From the NCBI GenBank assembly GCA_023439045.1, contig JAEXOY010000042.1, positions 62,001 to 126,000 of the forward strand: a DNA stretch of 64,000 nt, in the 5' to 3' direction. Numbering within the stretch: the stretch's first letter is position 1; every line of letters starts with the position of its first letter. Below are positions 50,962-60,050 of this stretch, one piece after another. A program made the position numbers and the translations under genes. The DNA comes from Bacillota bacterium. Lineage in GTDB: Bacteria; Bacillota; Clostridia; Acetivibrionales; DSM-1351. Under the pieces are notes generated by a model. That model saw only the letters and a program-made list of their open reading frames with translations. It had not been told where the DNA came from and ran no database searches.

Positions 50962-51597
50962 CTATTGTACAGAATTGCAATATAGCTCGTAGATTAGCTT
51001 ACCTGCTTGTCCTGCTGTATAAATTTTGTTTCTATCTTGCTCATTTAATATAAGTTTTAAATATGCAACCTTAGAGTTGACACTAGTGCTTGATCCAAAC
51101 GGTACTCCCGCATCGTCCAATACATCTTTAACCTCTACTTTTTTAAGTATTAAATCTATATGGCTGTCAAGAGTATTTTTGCACCTTATATCAACGTAAC
51201 TGCCCTTTTTTATAAGATTTGCAAGCCTCTCCTCGAGAGTAACAGGTAGAACAATAATTCTTTCATCAGGGGAGAACCAATCATTTTTCTCCAAAAGATT
51301 ATGCTTGCCTAAATATTCACCCGAGGTAAGAGCTATAATAGTCTTTTTACCCACTACGTCTGATAGCTTTTGAGGCATATAATCACGAAAGCTGGTCTGC
51401 CTTATTTTTTCAATTCCCACCTGATTGTCTGAGATAATAGTTCCAGGCTCAATTTGTGCTTTAGCTACCACTACATTGCAATAGCCTTCATAGTCCACAG
51501 GGTAGTATTTGAATAAAATAAATAACCCAATTGCATTGGCAATAATGAATGTACCAATACAAATCAAAGCAGTTTTTATAATAAGTCGTCTGCTCAT
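50962..51597 (-). CDS. CpaB/RcpC-like SAF-domain protein
   Basis: 211 residues. One N-terminal helix (about 7-30) is followed by a SAF domain (VVVAKAQIEPGTIISDNQV and ALTSGEYLGKHNLL) and a second region with LPVTLEERLANLIKKGSYVDI, the standard CpaB pattern. In diderms it links to the outer secretin. In a monoderm it would face the cell wall. RBS and spacing put it in one operon with tadZ-like and cpaF. Confidence 0.78.
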   Translation of the reverse strand: MSRRLIIKTALICIGTFIIANAIGLFILFKYYPVDYEGYCNVVVAKAQIEPGTIISDNQVGIEKIRQTSFRDYMPQKLSDVVGKKTIIALTSGEYLGKHNLLEKNDWFSPDERIIVLPVTLEERLANLIKKGSYVDIRCKNTLDSHIDLILKKVEVKDVLDDAGVPFGSSTSVNSKVAYLKLILNEQDRNKIYTAGQAGKLIYELYCNSVQ

Positions 51598-51649
51598 AAA
51601 ATTATCTCCTTGTTTTTGGTTTAATTTTGGGGTTAGACTGATTGTCTTT

Positions 51650-51842
51650 TGGAGCTTTAGATTTACTTAGATGAGTATTAATGCGCACTTGATACATTGA
51701 CACATTGGAGGGAGCTTAGTTATCTCTATGAAGCTTAATATACACCTAGAGCATTAATACACTTAGAGAGCTTAAGATATCGCTATGAAGCTTAACCTGG
51801 AGCATTAATACACTTGAAGGTAGCTTAAGATGTATTTAGCAA
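51650..51842. repeat. 53-56 bp tandem repeat after the kinase stop
   Basis: Units begin GAGCTTAG at 51712, GAGCTTAAG at 51768 and GCTTAAG at 51823, each sharing CTATGAAGCTTAA and GAGCATTAATACACTT. A degraded copy lies before 51712. The array fills the 259-base gap from the kinase to cpaB. No promoter is clear. Confidence 0.8.
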
Positions 51843-51856
51843 TACTTTATATAATA

Positions 51857-53584
51857 TTACCTATCTTGCTGGCCAAATAATCTTGCGACAAAGGACTTTT
51901 TTTGTTTAGTACACATTACTATGCTCCATATATCCCATAAGGACTGCTGAAGCAGTGAATTTTTAACCTTAAGAATATTGGAACACTCTCCAATATAGCT
52001 TCTACACATACCCAGGTAAATTTCCTTTTCATAGGGAATTGATATTGCTTTACAAGTAATAGATATTTCATTGCAAGGAATTGATATAGCTTTGCAAGGA
52101 ATTGATATTGCTTTATTACTAATTACCTCGTTACCTAGCATTTGCTGAAGGTTCGGCAGTGAAAGGTATTCGTTATAGTACTTATTTATTACAAGTACAC
52201 TTAGCGATTCTATAGTGATATTATCTCTTAGCTGAATAATATTATATGGGTTCATATCAGAAACTATTATTTCGTAATAGATATATTGACGTACTAATTT
52301 TAAAGCTTGAAGGGAACAATCTACAATTATCAAAGTGTATTTACTTCTCAGCAAAGAAAGTTGTTTTGCCAGTATAGAAGCCTTTTGTAAATCTGATTCA
52401 TTTTCTGCTTGTCCAAAATCTATTAAAGTATTAAAGGTTACATAATCAAATCCATCAGGAGCTCTGATTAATTTTGGCTCTGTGACTAGTTCCTTTTGTT
52501 CTTTTTTATATGTAGCCGATGAATGCGCTGTAGGTGCTTTACCGGTAATATTAGAAGATAGCTGCATCCTGCTATTTAGGCTTAGATCCAAATAACAGGT
52601 TTCATAGCCCTGCTTTACAGCCAACTCACACATTGCATAAGCTACTGTGCTTATGCCCGTACCACTTACACCCCACACACCAATAATATTAGGTCTGCCT
52701 ATTTCACTTTTAGATGCGCTTAATGGGGCAGTATGGTTTTTCTTAGCCATATGAAATTGTTCGATTTCTCTAAATGCAGTAATTACTTCTTCTATGCTTT
52801 GGTACCTAAACTCCTTATTGTATTGTGTACATTTTCTTATAATATTAAGAATATCCTGGGCCAAATGGTTATCCTTATGGATATTGCTTGAATGGCGTGT
52901 ATCATGTTTAATAAGATTAGTTATGCTATTTGGTATCTCTTTGTGGATTTGTGATATTGCTTCAGGTCTAGCTGCTGTTAATAATACAAATATTGTGATC
53001 CCAAAGGAGTATATATCTGAAGTAAAATCAGCGCTTTGTCCACTATAAACCTCAGGTGCAGCATACCCCCGTGTGCCTATGAAAGCTGTTTCAGAACACA
53101 TATTTTTCTCAGTTAAGACAACTGAAACCCCAAAATCAACCAGCTTGATGTAATCTTCTTTTGTAATAATTATATTATGGGGTTTCATATCTCTGTAAAT
53201 CACCGGCTGGGGCTCTAACCTGTGTAAATAATTTAGTACATTGAGAAGCTGAAAGCCTATACTTAATACCCTTTCGGGTTGAAGGGCCCCATGATTATCA
53301 AGTATTTGTTTTAAGGTATCACCCTCAATATAATCTTCTACAATATAAACAGCCTCCTGTTCATCATAAACATCACATATTCTTGGCAGAGCTGGGTGAT
53401 TTAAGCGTTTTAGTACTTGTGGCTCAATATGTGCACTTATTGAGGTCTCTCTGTCTTTTGGTATCTGTTTGACAGCCCAGATATTTCCGAGCATAACATT
53501 CTCCGCCAAAAAAACTGTTCCACAGCCGCCTTTTCCTAGTTCACGTATAAACTTATACTTTGAATTAAATATTGAATCCGTCAT
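51857..53584 (-). CDS. Ser/Thr protein kinase fused to a degenerate P-loop domain
   Basis: 575 residues. Residues 10-272 are a Hanks-type kinase: glycine loop LGKGGCGTV, K39 in AVKQI, catalytic YRDMKPHN (D132, with Tyr for the usual His), DFG 150-152 and AAPE. Residues about 297-480 look like a MinD/ParA-type domain with GVSGTGIST (305-313), where Ile311 replaces the Walker lysine, and YTLIIVDCS as switch II. Residues 491-518 are four 7-residue repeats (KAISIPC). No membrane segment is present. As first gene of the Tad-like cluster it probably regulates pilus assembly by phosphorylation. Confidence 0.85.
   Translation of the reverse strand: MTDSIFNSKYKFIRELGKGGCGTVFLAENVMLGNIWAVKQIPKDRETSISAHIEPQVLKRLNHPALPRICDVYDEQEAVYIVEDYIEGDTLKQILDNHGALQPERVLSIGFQLLNVLNYLHRLEPQPVIYRDMKPHNIIITKEDYIKLVDFGVSVVLTEKNMCSETAFIGTRGYAAPEVYSGQSADFTSDIYSFGITIFVLLTAARPEAISQIHKEIPNSITNLIKHDTRHSSNIHKDNHLAQDILNIIRKCTQYNKEFRYQSIEEVITAFREIEQFHMAKKNHTAPLSASKSEIGRPNIIGVWGVSGTGISTVAYAMCELAVKQGYETCYLDLSLNSRMQLSSNITGKAPTAHSSATYKKEQKELVTEPKLIRAPDGFDYVTFNTLIDFGQAENESDLQKASILAKQLSLLRSKYTLIIVDCSLQALKLVRQYIYYEIIVSDMNPYNIIQLRDNITIESLSVLVINKYYNEYLSLPNLQQMLGNEVISNKAISIPCKAISIPCNEISITCKAISIPYEKEIYLGMCRSYIGECSNILKVKNSLLQQSLWDIWSIVMCTKQKKSFVARLFGQQDR
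52034..52117 (-). repeat. 21-bp in-frame tandem repeat in the kinase gene
   Basis: Four copies of a GGAATTGATATTGCTTTGCAA unit encode KAISIPC, KAISIPC, NEISITC and KAISIPY near the C-terminus. Confidence 0.85.
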
Positions 53585-53983
53585 AATACACCTTAAAAAT
53601 GAAATACTGATTTATAGATAATGTTTAGAAGTGATAACCAGAATTAATAATAAAGCTAAACATGTAAGAGTTATTTGATTTAAACTCTACACTAATGCTT
53701 TCGCATATGAAACTAAAATAGTTAATAAATTTAGTTAATTTACGAAAATTTCTGATATGCACAACCGAGAAAGTAAGAATTGGAAAATAAAGTAAGTAAT
53801 TTGATTATAAATCATGTTGATAGAGAATGCAATAGAATATTTATAATAATTAAAACTTTATTTAAGTCACATACCTTTATTGTACTTACCGAAAGCCTCC
53901 CTCTTAATTAAGAACCGGGCGTAAATAAGACCCGAGTGTAAATAAGAACCGAGCATAAATAAGAACCGAGCACAAATTAGGAA
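53585..53983. other. intergenic region upstream of the kinase gene
   Basis: 399 bases, very AT-rich. It should hold the promoter of the Tad-like operon, but I found no element with convincing spacing. AAGGTG just before 53584 is the kinase ribosome site. The part next to the radical SAM gene is the 17-bp repeat. Confidence 0.4.
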
Positions 53984-53990
53984 CTATACC
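53907..53990. repeat. 17-bp tandem repeat touching the stop of the radical SAM gene
   Basis: Five units of AAATAAGAACCGAGCAT with 1-4 changes each. The last, most degraded unit includes the stop codon at 53984-53986. Confidence 0.85.
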
Positions 53991-54874
53991 CCCTCTAAGT
54001 TGAAATCCGGAATATATTGTGTATCTGAAGAATTTCTTTCTTGAACATATCCATTTGTAAGGCCTAAACTGTATAAGTGCTGGGTAACCCTTTCATATTC
54101 AGCTCGTGTTATGGGTCTATTTACCTTTGGAAACTCATTCGCTCTATAAAAAGGCGTATACTGGCTCATCAAGGATACATAAACAGTTTTGGGCAGATTC
54201 TCTGCAATCCAATTAAGTATATTAATACTGCCCTTGGTATGTCCAGGTAGTATTAGATGCCTTATTATAAGACCCCTTTTTATTATCCCATTTTCATCAA
54301 ATACTGGAGAGCCTACCTGCCTAAACATCTCCAATATTGCCTTTTCGCAAATTTGAGGATAATCGGGTGCGAAGGAATAGGCTTGTGCTGTTTTTTCTGA
54401 AAAGTACTTAAAGTCTGGCAAATAAACATCAACTATAGTCTCAAGCTCCTTGAGGGTAGCTACCTTTTCATAACCATTTGAGTTATAAACTACAGGTATT
54501 TTTAACTGTCCTGACTCTTTTAGAGGTAAAATACTCCCTATTATTGCGTCAGTGTAATGAGTAGGATTAACAAGATTGATATTATGTGCACCGCTTAATT
54601 GTAACTCTAAATAAATCTCCATCAGGCGCTCTATAGCTACTTCCTTACCAAAGTTGCCCTGGCTAATATCATAGTTCTGACAATATATACACTTTAAATT
54701 GCAGCCCGAAAAAAATACTGTTCCTGACCCAACTTTTCCACTAATGCAGGGTTCCTCCCATTGGTGAAGAAAGGCTTTGGCCACCTTTGGCATAGCATAT
54801 GACTTGCAAAACCCCACATTTATTTTACGATTGACTCCACAATTCCTTGGACACTTTGTGCACAATTCTTCCAT
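53984..54874 (-). CDS. radical SAM protein, PflA/PflX-like
   Basis: 296 residues. The radical SAM cluster is C58-x3-C62-x2-C65 (CNLKCIYCQNY). An N-terminal cysteine group (C5, C8, C12, C23: CTKCPRNC and GFC) is typical of the PflX/YgcF-like subgroup, related to pyruvate formate-lyase activases and AmmeMemoRadiSam proteins. DVYLPDFKYF and HLILPGHT are conserved family segments. It probably makes a glycyl radical or modifies another enzyme; no partner is adjacent. The start is ATG at 54874. Confidence 0.88.
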   Translation of the reverse strand: MEELCTKCPRNCGVNRKINVGFCKSYAMPKVAKAFLHQWEEPCISGKVGSGTVFFSGCNLKCIYCQNYDISQGNFGKEVAIERLMEIYLELQLSGAHNINLVNPTHYTDAIIGSILPLKESGQLKIPVVYNSNGYEKVATLKELETIVDVYLPDFKYFSEKTAQAYSFAPDYPQICEKAILEMFRQVGSPVFDENGIIKRGLIIRHLILPGHTKGSINILNWIAENLPKTVYVSLMSQYTPFYRANEFPKVNRPITRAEYERVTQHLYSLGLTNGYVQERNSSDTQYIPDFNLEGV

Positions 54875-55067
54875 ATTCTAAACTAAGCTCCCCGTAAATA
54901 ATTAACAATATTGTAACCAGTATTTACATTAACATAAATTAAAAATATAATTATCATTATAGTTCTAATAAAATATTATACTGTACTTGTAAAAAACACA
55001 GTATTAAATTTATATTTATTTATTCAAAAACTAGAAATGTCTTGGAGAAAGGATTATTTATCAAAAA

Positions 55068-56039
55068 ATGCGAGTTAATTCAGTGGGATTTAAGGAGCGA
55101 AAAAGCCGTTTTCCAAAAAACGCTTTTCTTGCTATTTTATATATATTGGTTATTTTAATAGTTGCAGTTGGTGTGCTTTCTTTTATTTCAGGGTTTAATC
55201 TTACACACCCGAAGAAGATTGAAACTCCACAGATTACATCAAATATAGCTCCTGATTACCGGAATGTTAGCTTTTATTGTATTGAGTCAAAGGAGAAGCT
55301 CAATGGTTGGTACTTTAATGCCTTAGGGTCAAAAAACACAGTACTTATTGTTCATGGTTATGGACAAAATAGACTTCCTTTTGGAGAAGATACTTTTAAG
55401 CTCATTTCAATGCTCAATGATAAGGGCTATAATGTAATGACCTATGACCTACGTGGTGCAGGCAATTCGTCAGGTTCCATTTCTACCTTCGGTAAAAATG
55501 AGAAGATTGACGTTATGAGCGCAATTAAATACCTAAAGCAGCAAGGGACCCAAAATATTATTATTCTGGGTTATTCCACTGGTGCCTCCGCTAGCCTTTC
55601 AGCACTACTAGAAACCCCATATAGAGATAGCATCGCTGGGATTATTGCAGATAGTCCCTATTCAAAGGTTGACAATTTTATAACGGATTTGATTTCTGAA
55701 AAGACACATTACCCTAGTTTTCCTTTTGATCACACTATAAAGCTAGTAGTCAAACAGATTTGTAAGGCTGATAGCAGCTTGGATATTATATCAAAGATAC
55801 CCGACATCATACCGACACCAGTCTTGTTTATTGATGGACAACAGGAGAACTTCAGGCATTATGGAAATACCAAGCTTCTGTATGAAATGTACTCTCGTAA
55901 GCACCCTACTACAGCTTATTATTGGAACTCTGGAGCTACAGATTACCTTGGGAGCTATATGAAATCTCCTGATGAATACATGGACAGAATTATGGAGTTT
56001 ATAGAATTGTCATTGTCAAAGTCAGAGGTAGTAAAGTAA
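55068..56039 (+). CDS. membrane-anchored alpha/beta hydrolase
   Basis: 323 residues. A basic N-terminus and one helix (about 21-43) anchor it. The outer domain has the oxyanion HGYGQNR, nucleophile Ser in LGYSTGASA and an acidic DSPYSK segment, as in the S33/BAAT-like hydrolases of Firmicutes. A catalytic His in the usual late position is not obvious: the C-terminal part reads RKHPTTAYYW. It could be a lipase or esterase. AAAGGA lies 14 bases upstream of the ATG, which is rather far. The gene stands alone. Confidence 0.8.
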   Translation: MRVNSVGFKERKSRFPKNAFLAILYILVILIVAVGVLSFISGFNLTHPKKIETPQITSNIAPDYRNVSFYCIESKEKLNGWYFNALGSKNTVLIVHGYGQNRLPFGEDTFKLISMLNDKGYNVMTYDLRGAGNSSGSISTFGKNEKIDVMSAIKYLKQQGTQNIIILGYSTGASASLSALLETPYRDSIAGIIADSPYSKVDNFITDLISEKTHYPSFPFDHTIKLVVKQICKADSSLDIISKIPDIIPTPVLFIDGQQENFRHYGNTKLLYEMYSRKHPTTAYYWNSGATDYLGSYMKSPDEYMDRIMEFIELSLSKSEVVK

Positions 56040-56113
56040 CTAGCTCTGATTTTGTATGAAGTTTCTCAATATTTGTTTTGTTTGTTTATACAGAGTATCA
56101 AGCGTTGAATTTT

Positions 56114-56986
56114 CTATACCTCTCTGGCAGGGGTAGGATTTACCAGCCATTTCAGTCCGCTATTCATTAACGCTGCAACGTAGCTGAAGGAGCTGTTTGC
56201 AATAATCATGCCCTTACACATGGACATTAATTGCATATCGATATAATTTCTACCATGAGTGTTTCCCCGAACTGTTGTAAGGCGATTTTCAATAAGGTTA
56301 AGCCCAAGTGCTTCCTTATTATTTAAGCACCAATCAATATCGTCTGAAAAGAGAAAGTACTGTCCATCCAGTACAGCATTTTCAAGATTAACAATAGCGT
56401 CTTTATAAAAGCCTTCGTTTAGAGCCCACCCTAATTTAACAAAGTCACCTCTCCTAATATGAATGCTAATAGAATTAGAGGTCCTTATCTTCTCTTCAAT
56501 GTTAAGATTAGTACTATCGGTTATTTTGGGAAAGGTAAGTTCTTTTAACAAAATTTTACGATTTAAGTCTAACCAACCCTTACATATCCAATACCCGTGA
56601 TAGTACACATTACCATGAGCACTTAGTATTTCGCTTATACACTTGTTTGCTGGTGTATAGATATAATTCCCATCAAATTTGAAATCCGAGGTTTCGGCTA
56701 CAAGAAATAAATCATTCCCGCTTTCCTTAAACTGCTGTGCAACTGAGAACCCTTTTGAAACATTCTCAACAATATCTGACCATACATCCTTGTCAAAGTA
56801 CTCGCTTAGTCGATTTGTCTTTACCCCAAAAAGACTTTCAATCTCATATCCATTATGGTCGTGTGGTAGGAAGAAATATGTATCATCAAGCCAACACTGT
56901 TCGCCTGTATATAATTCTACATTTCTTGCAAAAATGTATTGGAATATCTGGTTTCCCAGTCCCCCATTTATAAGTGCAATCTTCAT
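56114..56986 (-). CDS. GT11 family glycosyltransferase (alpha-1,2-fucosyltransferase-like)
   Basis: 290 residues. The GT11 motifs are in order: GGLGNQIFQY at the N-terminus, the nucleotide-sugar site SIHIRRGDFV, FLFSDDIDWC and a C-terminal IDMQLMSMCKGMIIANSSFS. GT11 enzymes transfer fucose, or a related 6-deoxy sugar, from GDP. It lies 78 bases after the flgN-like gene on the same strand, so a role in flagellar or surface glycan synthesis is plausible. Donor specificity is not shown. Confidence 0.9.
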   Translation of the reverse strand: MKIALINGGLGNQIFQYIFARNVELYTGEQCWLDDTYFFLPHDHNGYEIESLFGVKTNRLSEYFDKDVWSDIVENVSKGFSVAQQFKESGNDLFLVAETSDFKFDGNYIYTPANKCISEILSAHGNVYYHGYWICKGWLDLNRKILLKELTFPKITDSTNLNIEEKIRTSNSISIHIRRGDFVKLGWALNEGFYKDAIVNLENAVLDGQYFLFSDDIDWCLNNKEALGLNLIENRLTTVRGNTHGRNYIDMQLMSMCKGMIIANSSFSYVAALMNSGLKWLVNPTPAREV

Positions 56987-57064
56987 TTCTTACTGCCTCC
57001 TCATAAGATATACAGAACTGCTGTATGCATTAGCTTTACAGCAGCCCTAAAATGAGAAATGTCG

Positions 57065-57553
57065 TTATTTTTTTGTATCGAAATAAGTGGTTGTAGCCGC
57101 AACAGCATTGTACTTACTTGCCCGATAAGCATTTGTCGCCACCTTACCATTATTAATCTTTTTGATCTCTGTGGCAAGTTTATCTAGCACGTTATTAGCC
57201 TGCTTATTATTGGATTGTTCAACATTCTCGATCTCTCTAAGTGTATTCACAATCTTTTCTATTATTTGTCTCAACTCTGATAGGCCATCAATATCATGAA
57301 CATTAAGCTGGTCAAGAGAGTTAACCTTTTTTATAGACTTTAGCCTTTCAAAGTATACCGAAAATGCCTCATCAGACTTATCTATCCTGTCTATAAGTTC
57401 CTGTTTTGCATCTATGGATTTCTGTAAAGCCTCGATAGAATCCTCAGTAATTACAGTAGACTGTCTTCTTGTCTCTTCAAGCACTTGGCCTAACAATTCA
57501 AGCTTATTTAAAGACAACTGTATTAGCTTCTTTACATATTCCTCCGGTGTCAT
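57065..57553 (-). CDS. FlgN-like flagellar chaperone
   Basis: 162 residues, all helical, with heptad-like Leu/Ile spacing. The end (NGKVATNAYRASKYNAVAAT, in part) resembles FlgN family C-termini, which bind hook-associated proteins FlgK and FlgL. It begins at ATG 57553 with TTAGGGGG. Only 17 bases separate it from fliS, so it belongs to the flagellar filament operon. FliT is an alternative name for such a protein. Confidence 0.72.
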   Translation of the reverse strand: MTPEEYVKKLIQLSLNKLELLGQVLEETRRQSTVITEDSIEALQKSIDAKQELIDRIDKSDEAFSVYFERLKSIKKVNSLDQLNVHDIDGLSELRQIIEKIVNTLREIENVEQSNNKQANNVLDKLATEIKKINNGKVATNAYRASKYNAVAATTTYFDTKK

Positions 57554-57570
57554 CTATTACCCCCTAATCA

Positions 57571-57990
57571 TTATACCAAACCCGCAGCAGCAAGAGAAGA
57601 TGAGGTATTTGGGGCTATAGCCTGTTTAGGTGCACTATGCTTAGCTAACTTCATGGCTTGAACCCAAGTATCCCTAAATTCCTTTGAGAGGTTTAGAACT
57701 TCCTCCAGTATTTCAATATCTTTTTTAATATCAGCAGTAATAAGCCTTTGATTCATATAATCGTAAAGCAGATACATTGTTTCTGAAACAGGGTATTTCA
57801 TATCAAGAGTAACCTTAAATTCCGTAATAATATTCTGTGCCTTTACAATACAGGTATGCGCCTTTTCCACTTCCTTTTTTTCAACATTATTAATTGCCTG
57901 CATGAGAAATTTAACCAGGCCATTGTATAGCATAAGCGTTAGTTCTTCCGGTGTGGAAGTATTAATAGTGTTCGCTCTATATTGATCCAT
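57571..57990 (-). CDS. fliS: flagellar export chaperone FliS
   Basis: 139 residues. It starts MDQYRANTINTSTPEELTLM in the FliS manner: helix one holds the YRANTI-like motif, and LMLYNGLVKFLMQA is the second. It binds flagellin until export. The C-terminal tail is Ala-rich. It lies 23 bases downstream of fliD. Confidence 0.95.
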   Translation of the reverse strand: MDQYRANTINTSTPEELTLMLYNGLVKFLMQAINNVEKKEVEKAHTCIVKAQNIITEFKVTLDMKYPVSETMYLLYDYMNQRLITADIKKDIEILEEVLNLSKEFRDTWVQAMKLAKHSAPKQAIAPNTSSSLAAAGLV

Positions 57991-58013
57991 AAGTAACCTC
58001 CGTATATTAGTTA

Positions 58014-59963
58014 TTATCCTAAGCTTGATAGCTGCGATGTAAGCCAGTTACTTTGGGCACTTAGCTTTGACATTGCTGTCTCTAATGCGGAATATTTCTT
58101 GTAGTAAGCTGTTTCTTTAGCATCAAGCTTACTAGCAAGGTCTGTCATTCTTGTCTGATAATCTGTAATTTCGTTATATAACACATTGCTATATTCGGAA
58201 TAATCACCGACAAGCCCAGCCTGTTCAAGAAGTAGACCCTTTTTACCGTTTGAATCTCTAATTGTTCTAATATTACTCTCTATTATATCAAAGAATCTAC
58301 TAGCAAGACCTTGACTTTGGTAACTTTCAGTTTTTTCTTGTTTTGTTGCGTTACTGGACAACTCCTTTGCAGGTGCTGTAAACAAACTCTGTACAGCATC
58401 AGGGTCTTTTGCTATAGCAGCTTTGAGGGCATCCTCATCTATAGTAAGAACTCCCTTATCGGACCAAGAAGTTGAAGAGATTCCAATATCATTAAGCGAT
58501 AGCTTTTGCCCTTTAACGGTATCTGTTAATGCCCTATTCATATCATCCAGCATATTTTGCAGAATATTATCATTCCTGAGTAGACCAGTTTTAGCCTTGG
58601 CTTCCCACTTCTCTATCTGTTCCTCCGTCATTGCTGATTTCTCTTCAGTGCTAAGCGGCTGATAGCTTCTGTCATATTTTTCAGAAAGCTTCGTGTTGAC
58701 TTTATCTAGCATTTCATTATATTTGTTTACAAAGTTCTTTATGTTGTTAAATAACGAGTCAGTATCTCTCGTAATGGTAATGGTTTCTTCTGCAGTGCTT
58801 ACATCTTTCAATTTAATGTTGATTCCATTTACCGTTATGGAATTATCACTTCGCGTTATCTTCTGTCCGTTTATCGATATAACAGCATCTTTTCCCTCTT
58901 TAAAATTAGCCACATTTGTGTTATCTAAAAGGTTTAATGCCTTGAAGAAGTCTCCACCTTCATCATTAATATTAACCGATGTACCTGCTCCTAATTTCTT
59001 GGACTCAATCTTTATAGAATCTGATAGTACGTCATATGACATCCTCACATTGGCACTTTCATTGGAGTTAACCTTATTAAAAACATCCTCCAATGTATCT
59101 GTTGAATTAAATGTAAACTCAACATTATTTATAGAAAATCTCAGCTTGTCATCATAGTTAAAATTAAAGGAATTTGAAAGAGAATTCCTCAATTCTGATA
59201 ATGTTGTGTTTGTAGAAATTCTGTTGTTTTTGTTGGAATCAGTAGTAAAGCCCATTTCCCCAACTGCAGACTGACTTTCATCTGTTGGTGAAGAAACAGA
59301 AAAGCTTGTAACACCACTAGCTACATCTGAAGTAAACTTTAATACATTATTATCACCAACAGATGCTGTAATTTTGCCTGTTCCAAAAGCCCTGGTAATC
59401 TGGCTGTTCAAGGTCCTCAGCAATGCATCTGTCTCTGTCTCGGTCCCTATCGTTGCCATGTCCGAAGGTATAGTAATTTGCTGACTTACACCATCTACAT
59501 TAAGCATGAACTTTTTTCCCTTGAGCCCCTCATAGTTAAAGGGCTGAGAACCAGAAACATCTTTTGAAATAGCCTTCGAGCTAGTAATATAACCAGCACT
59601 GGCAATTGCATCAACCTTGACTTTATATGTACCTGCTGTGGAGTCTGCATTTGCAACAACAGAAAAAGCAGTTGAAGAATTTGTAACCGTCATTGACTTG
59701 TATGCTGCCTGAGACAAAAGATTAGTTTGCATTTTGGCAACGTCAAAATACTCGTCCTTTAAGCCTTTAACCAAACTTGTTATATCTCTATATGCATCTA
59801 TTTTCCACTCTGCAAGTTGCTTTTTTTGCGAAAGCTTATCATACGGTGCTCTTTCAACTGTCATCAGCTGCTTAATAAGAGAATCCGTATCAAGGCCTGT
59901 GGATAATCCACTAATTCTAAGCTTTGATGAAGAAGTATATCCATTTAGAGCACTTATTGGCAT
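58014..59963 (-). CDS. fliD: flagellar filament cap protein FliD
   Basis: 649 residues. The N-terminal D0 region (LRISGLSTGLDTDSLIKQLM) and C-terminal helices (YSALETAMSKLSAQSNWL) are typical, with the FliD D2/D3 domains between. It caps the growing filament and helps flagellin fold; in pathogens it also binds surfaces. It has the usual order flaG-fliD-fliS and no signal peptide, as expected for a type III exported protein. Confidence 0.95.
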   Translation of the reverse strand: MPISALNGYTSSSKLRISGLSTGLDTDSLIKQLMTVERAPYDKLSQKKQLAEWKIDAYRDITSLVKGLKDEYFDVAKMQTNLLSQAAYKSMTVTNSSTAFSVVANADSTAGTYKVKVDAIASAGYITSSKAISKDVSGSQPFNYEGLKGKKFMLNVDGVSQQITIPSDMATIGTETETDALLRTLNSQITRAFGTGKITASVGDNNVLKFTSDVASGVTSFSVSSPTDESQSAVGEMGFTTDSNKNNRISTNTTLSELRNSLSNSFNFNYDDKLRFSINNVEFTFNSTDTLEDVFNKVNSNESANVRMSYDVLSDSIKIESKKLGAGTSVNINDEGGDFFKALNLLDNTNVANFKEGKDAVISINGQKITRSDNSITVNGINIKLKDVSTAEETITITRDTDSLFNNIKNFVNKYNEMLDKVNTKLSEKYDRSYQPLSTEEKSAMTEEQIEKWEAKAKTGLLRNDNILQNMLDDMNRALTDTVKGQKLSLNDIGISSTSWSDKGVLTIDEDALKAAIAKDPDAVQSLFTAPAKELSSNATKQEKTESYQSQGLASRFFDIIESNIRTIRDSNGKKGLLLEQAGLVGDYSEYSNVLYNEITDYQTRMTDLASKLDAKETAYYKKYSALETAMSKLSAQSNWLTSQLSSLG

Positions 59964-60050
59964 AGTATCAATCCTTTCTTAAATGTATGTAACTACATGT
60001 TTTATCTTATATAATGCAATCATATGTTAGCTTATATAATACAATATAAG

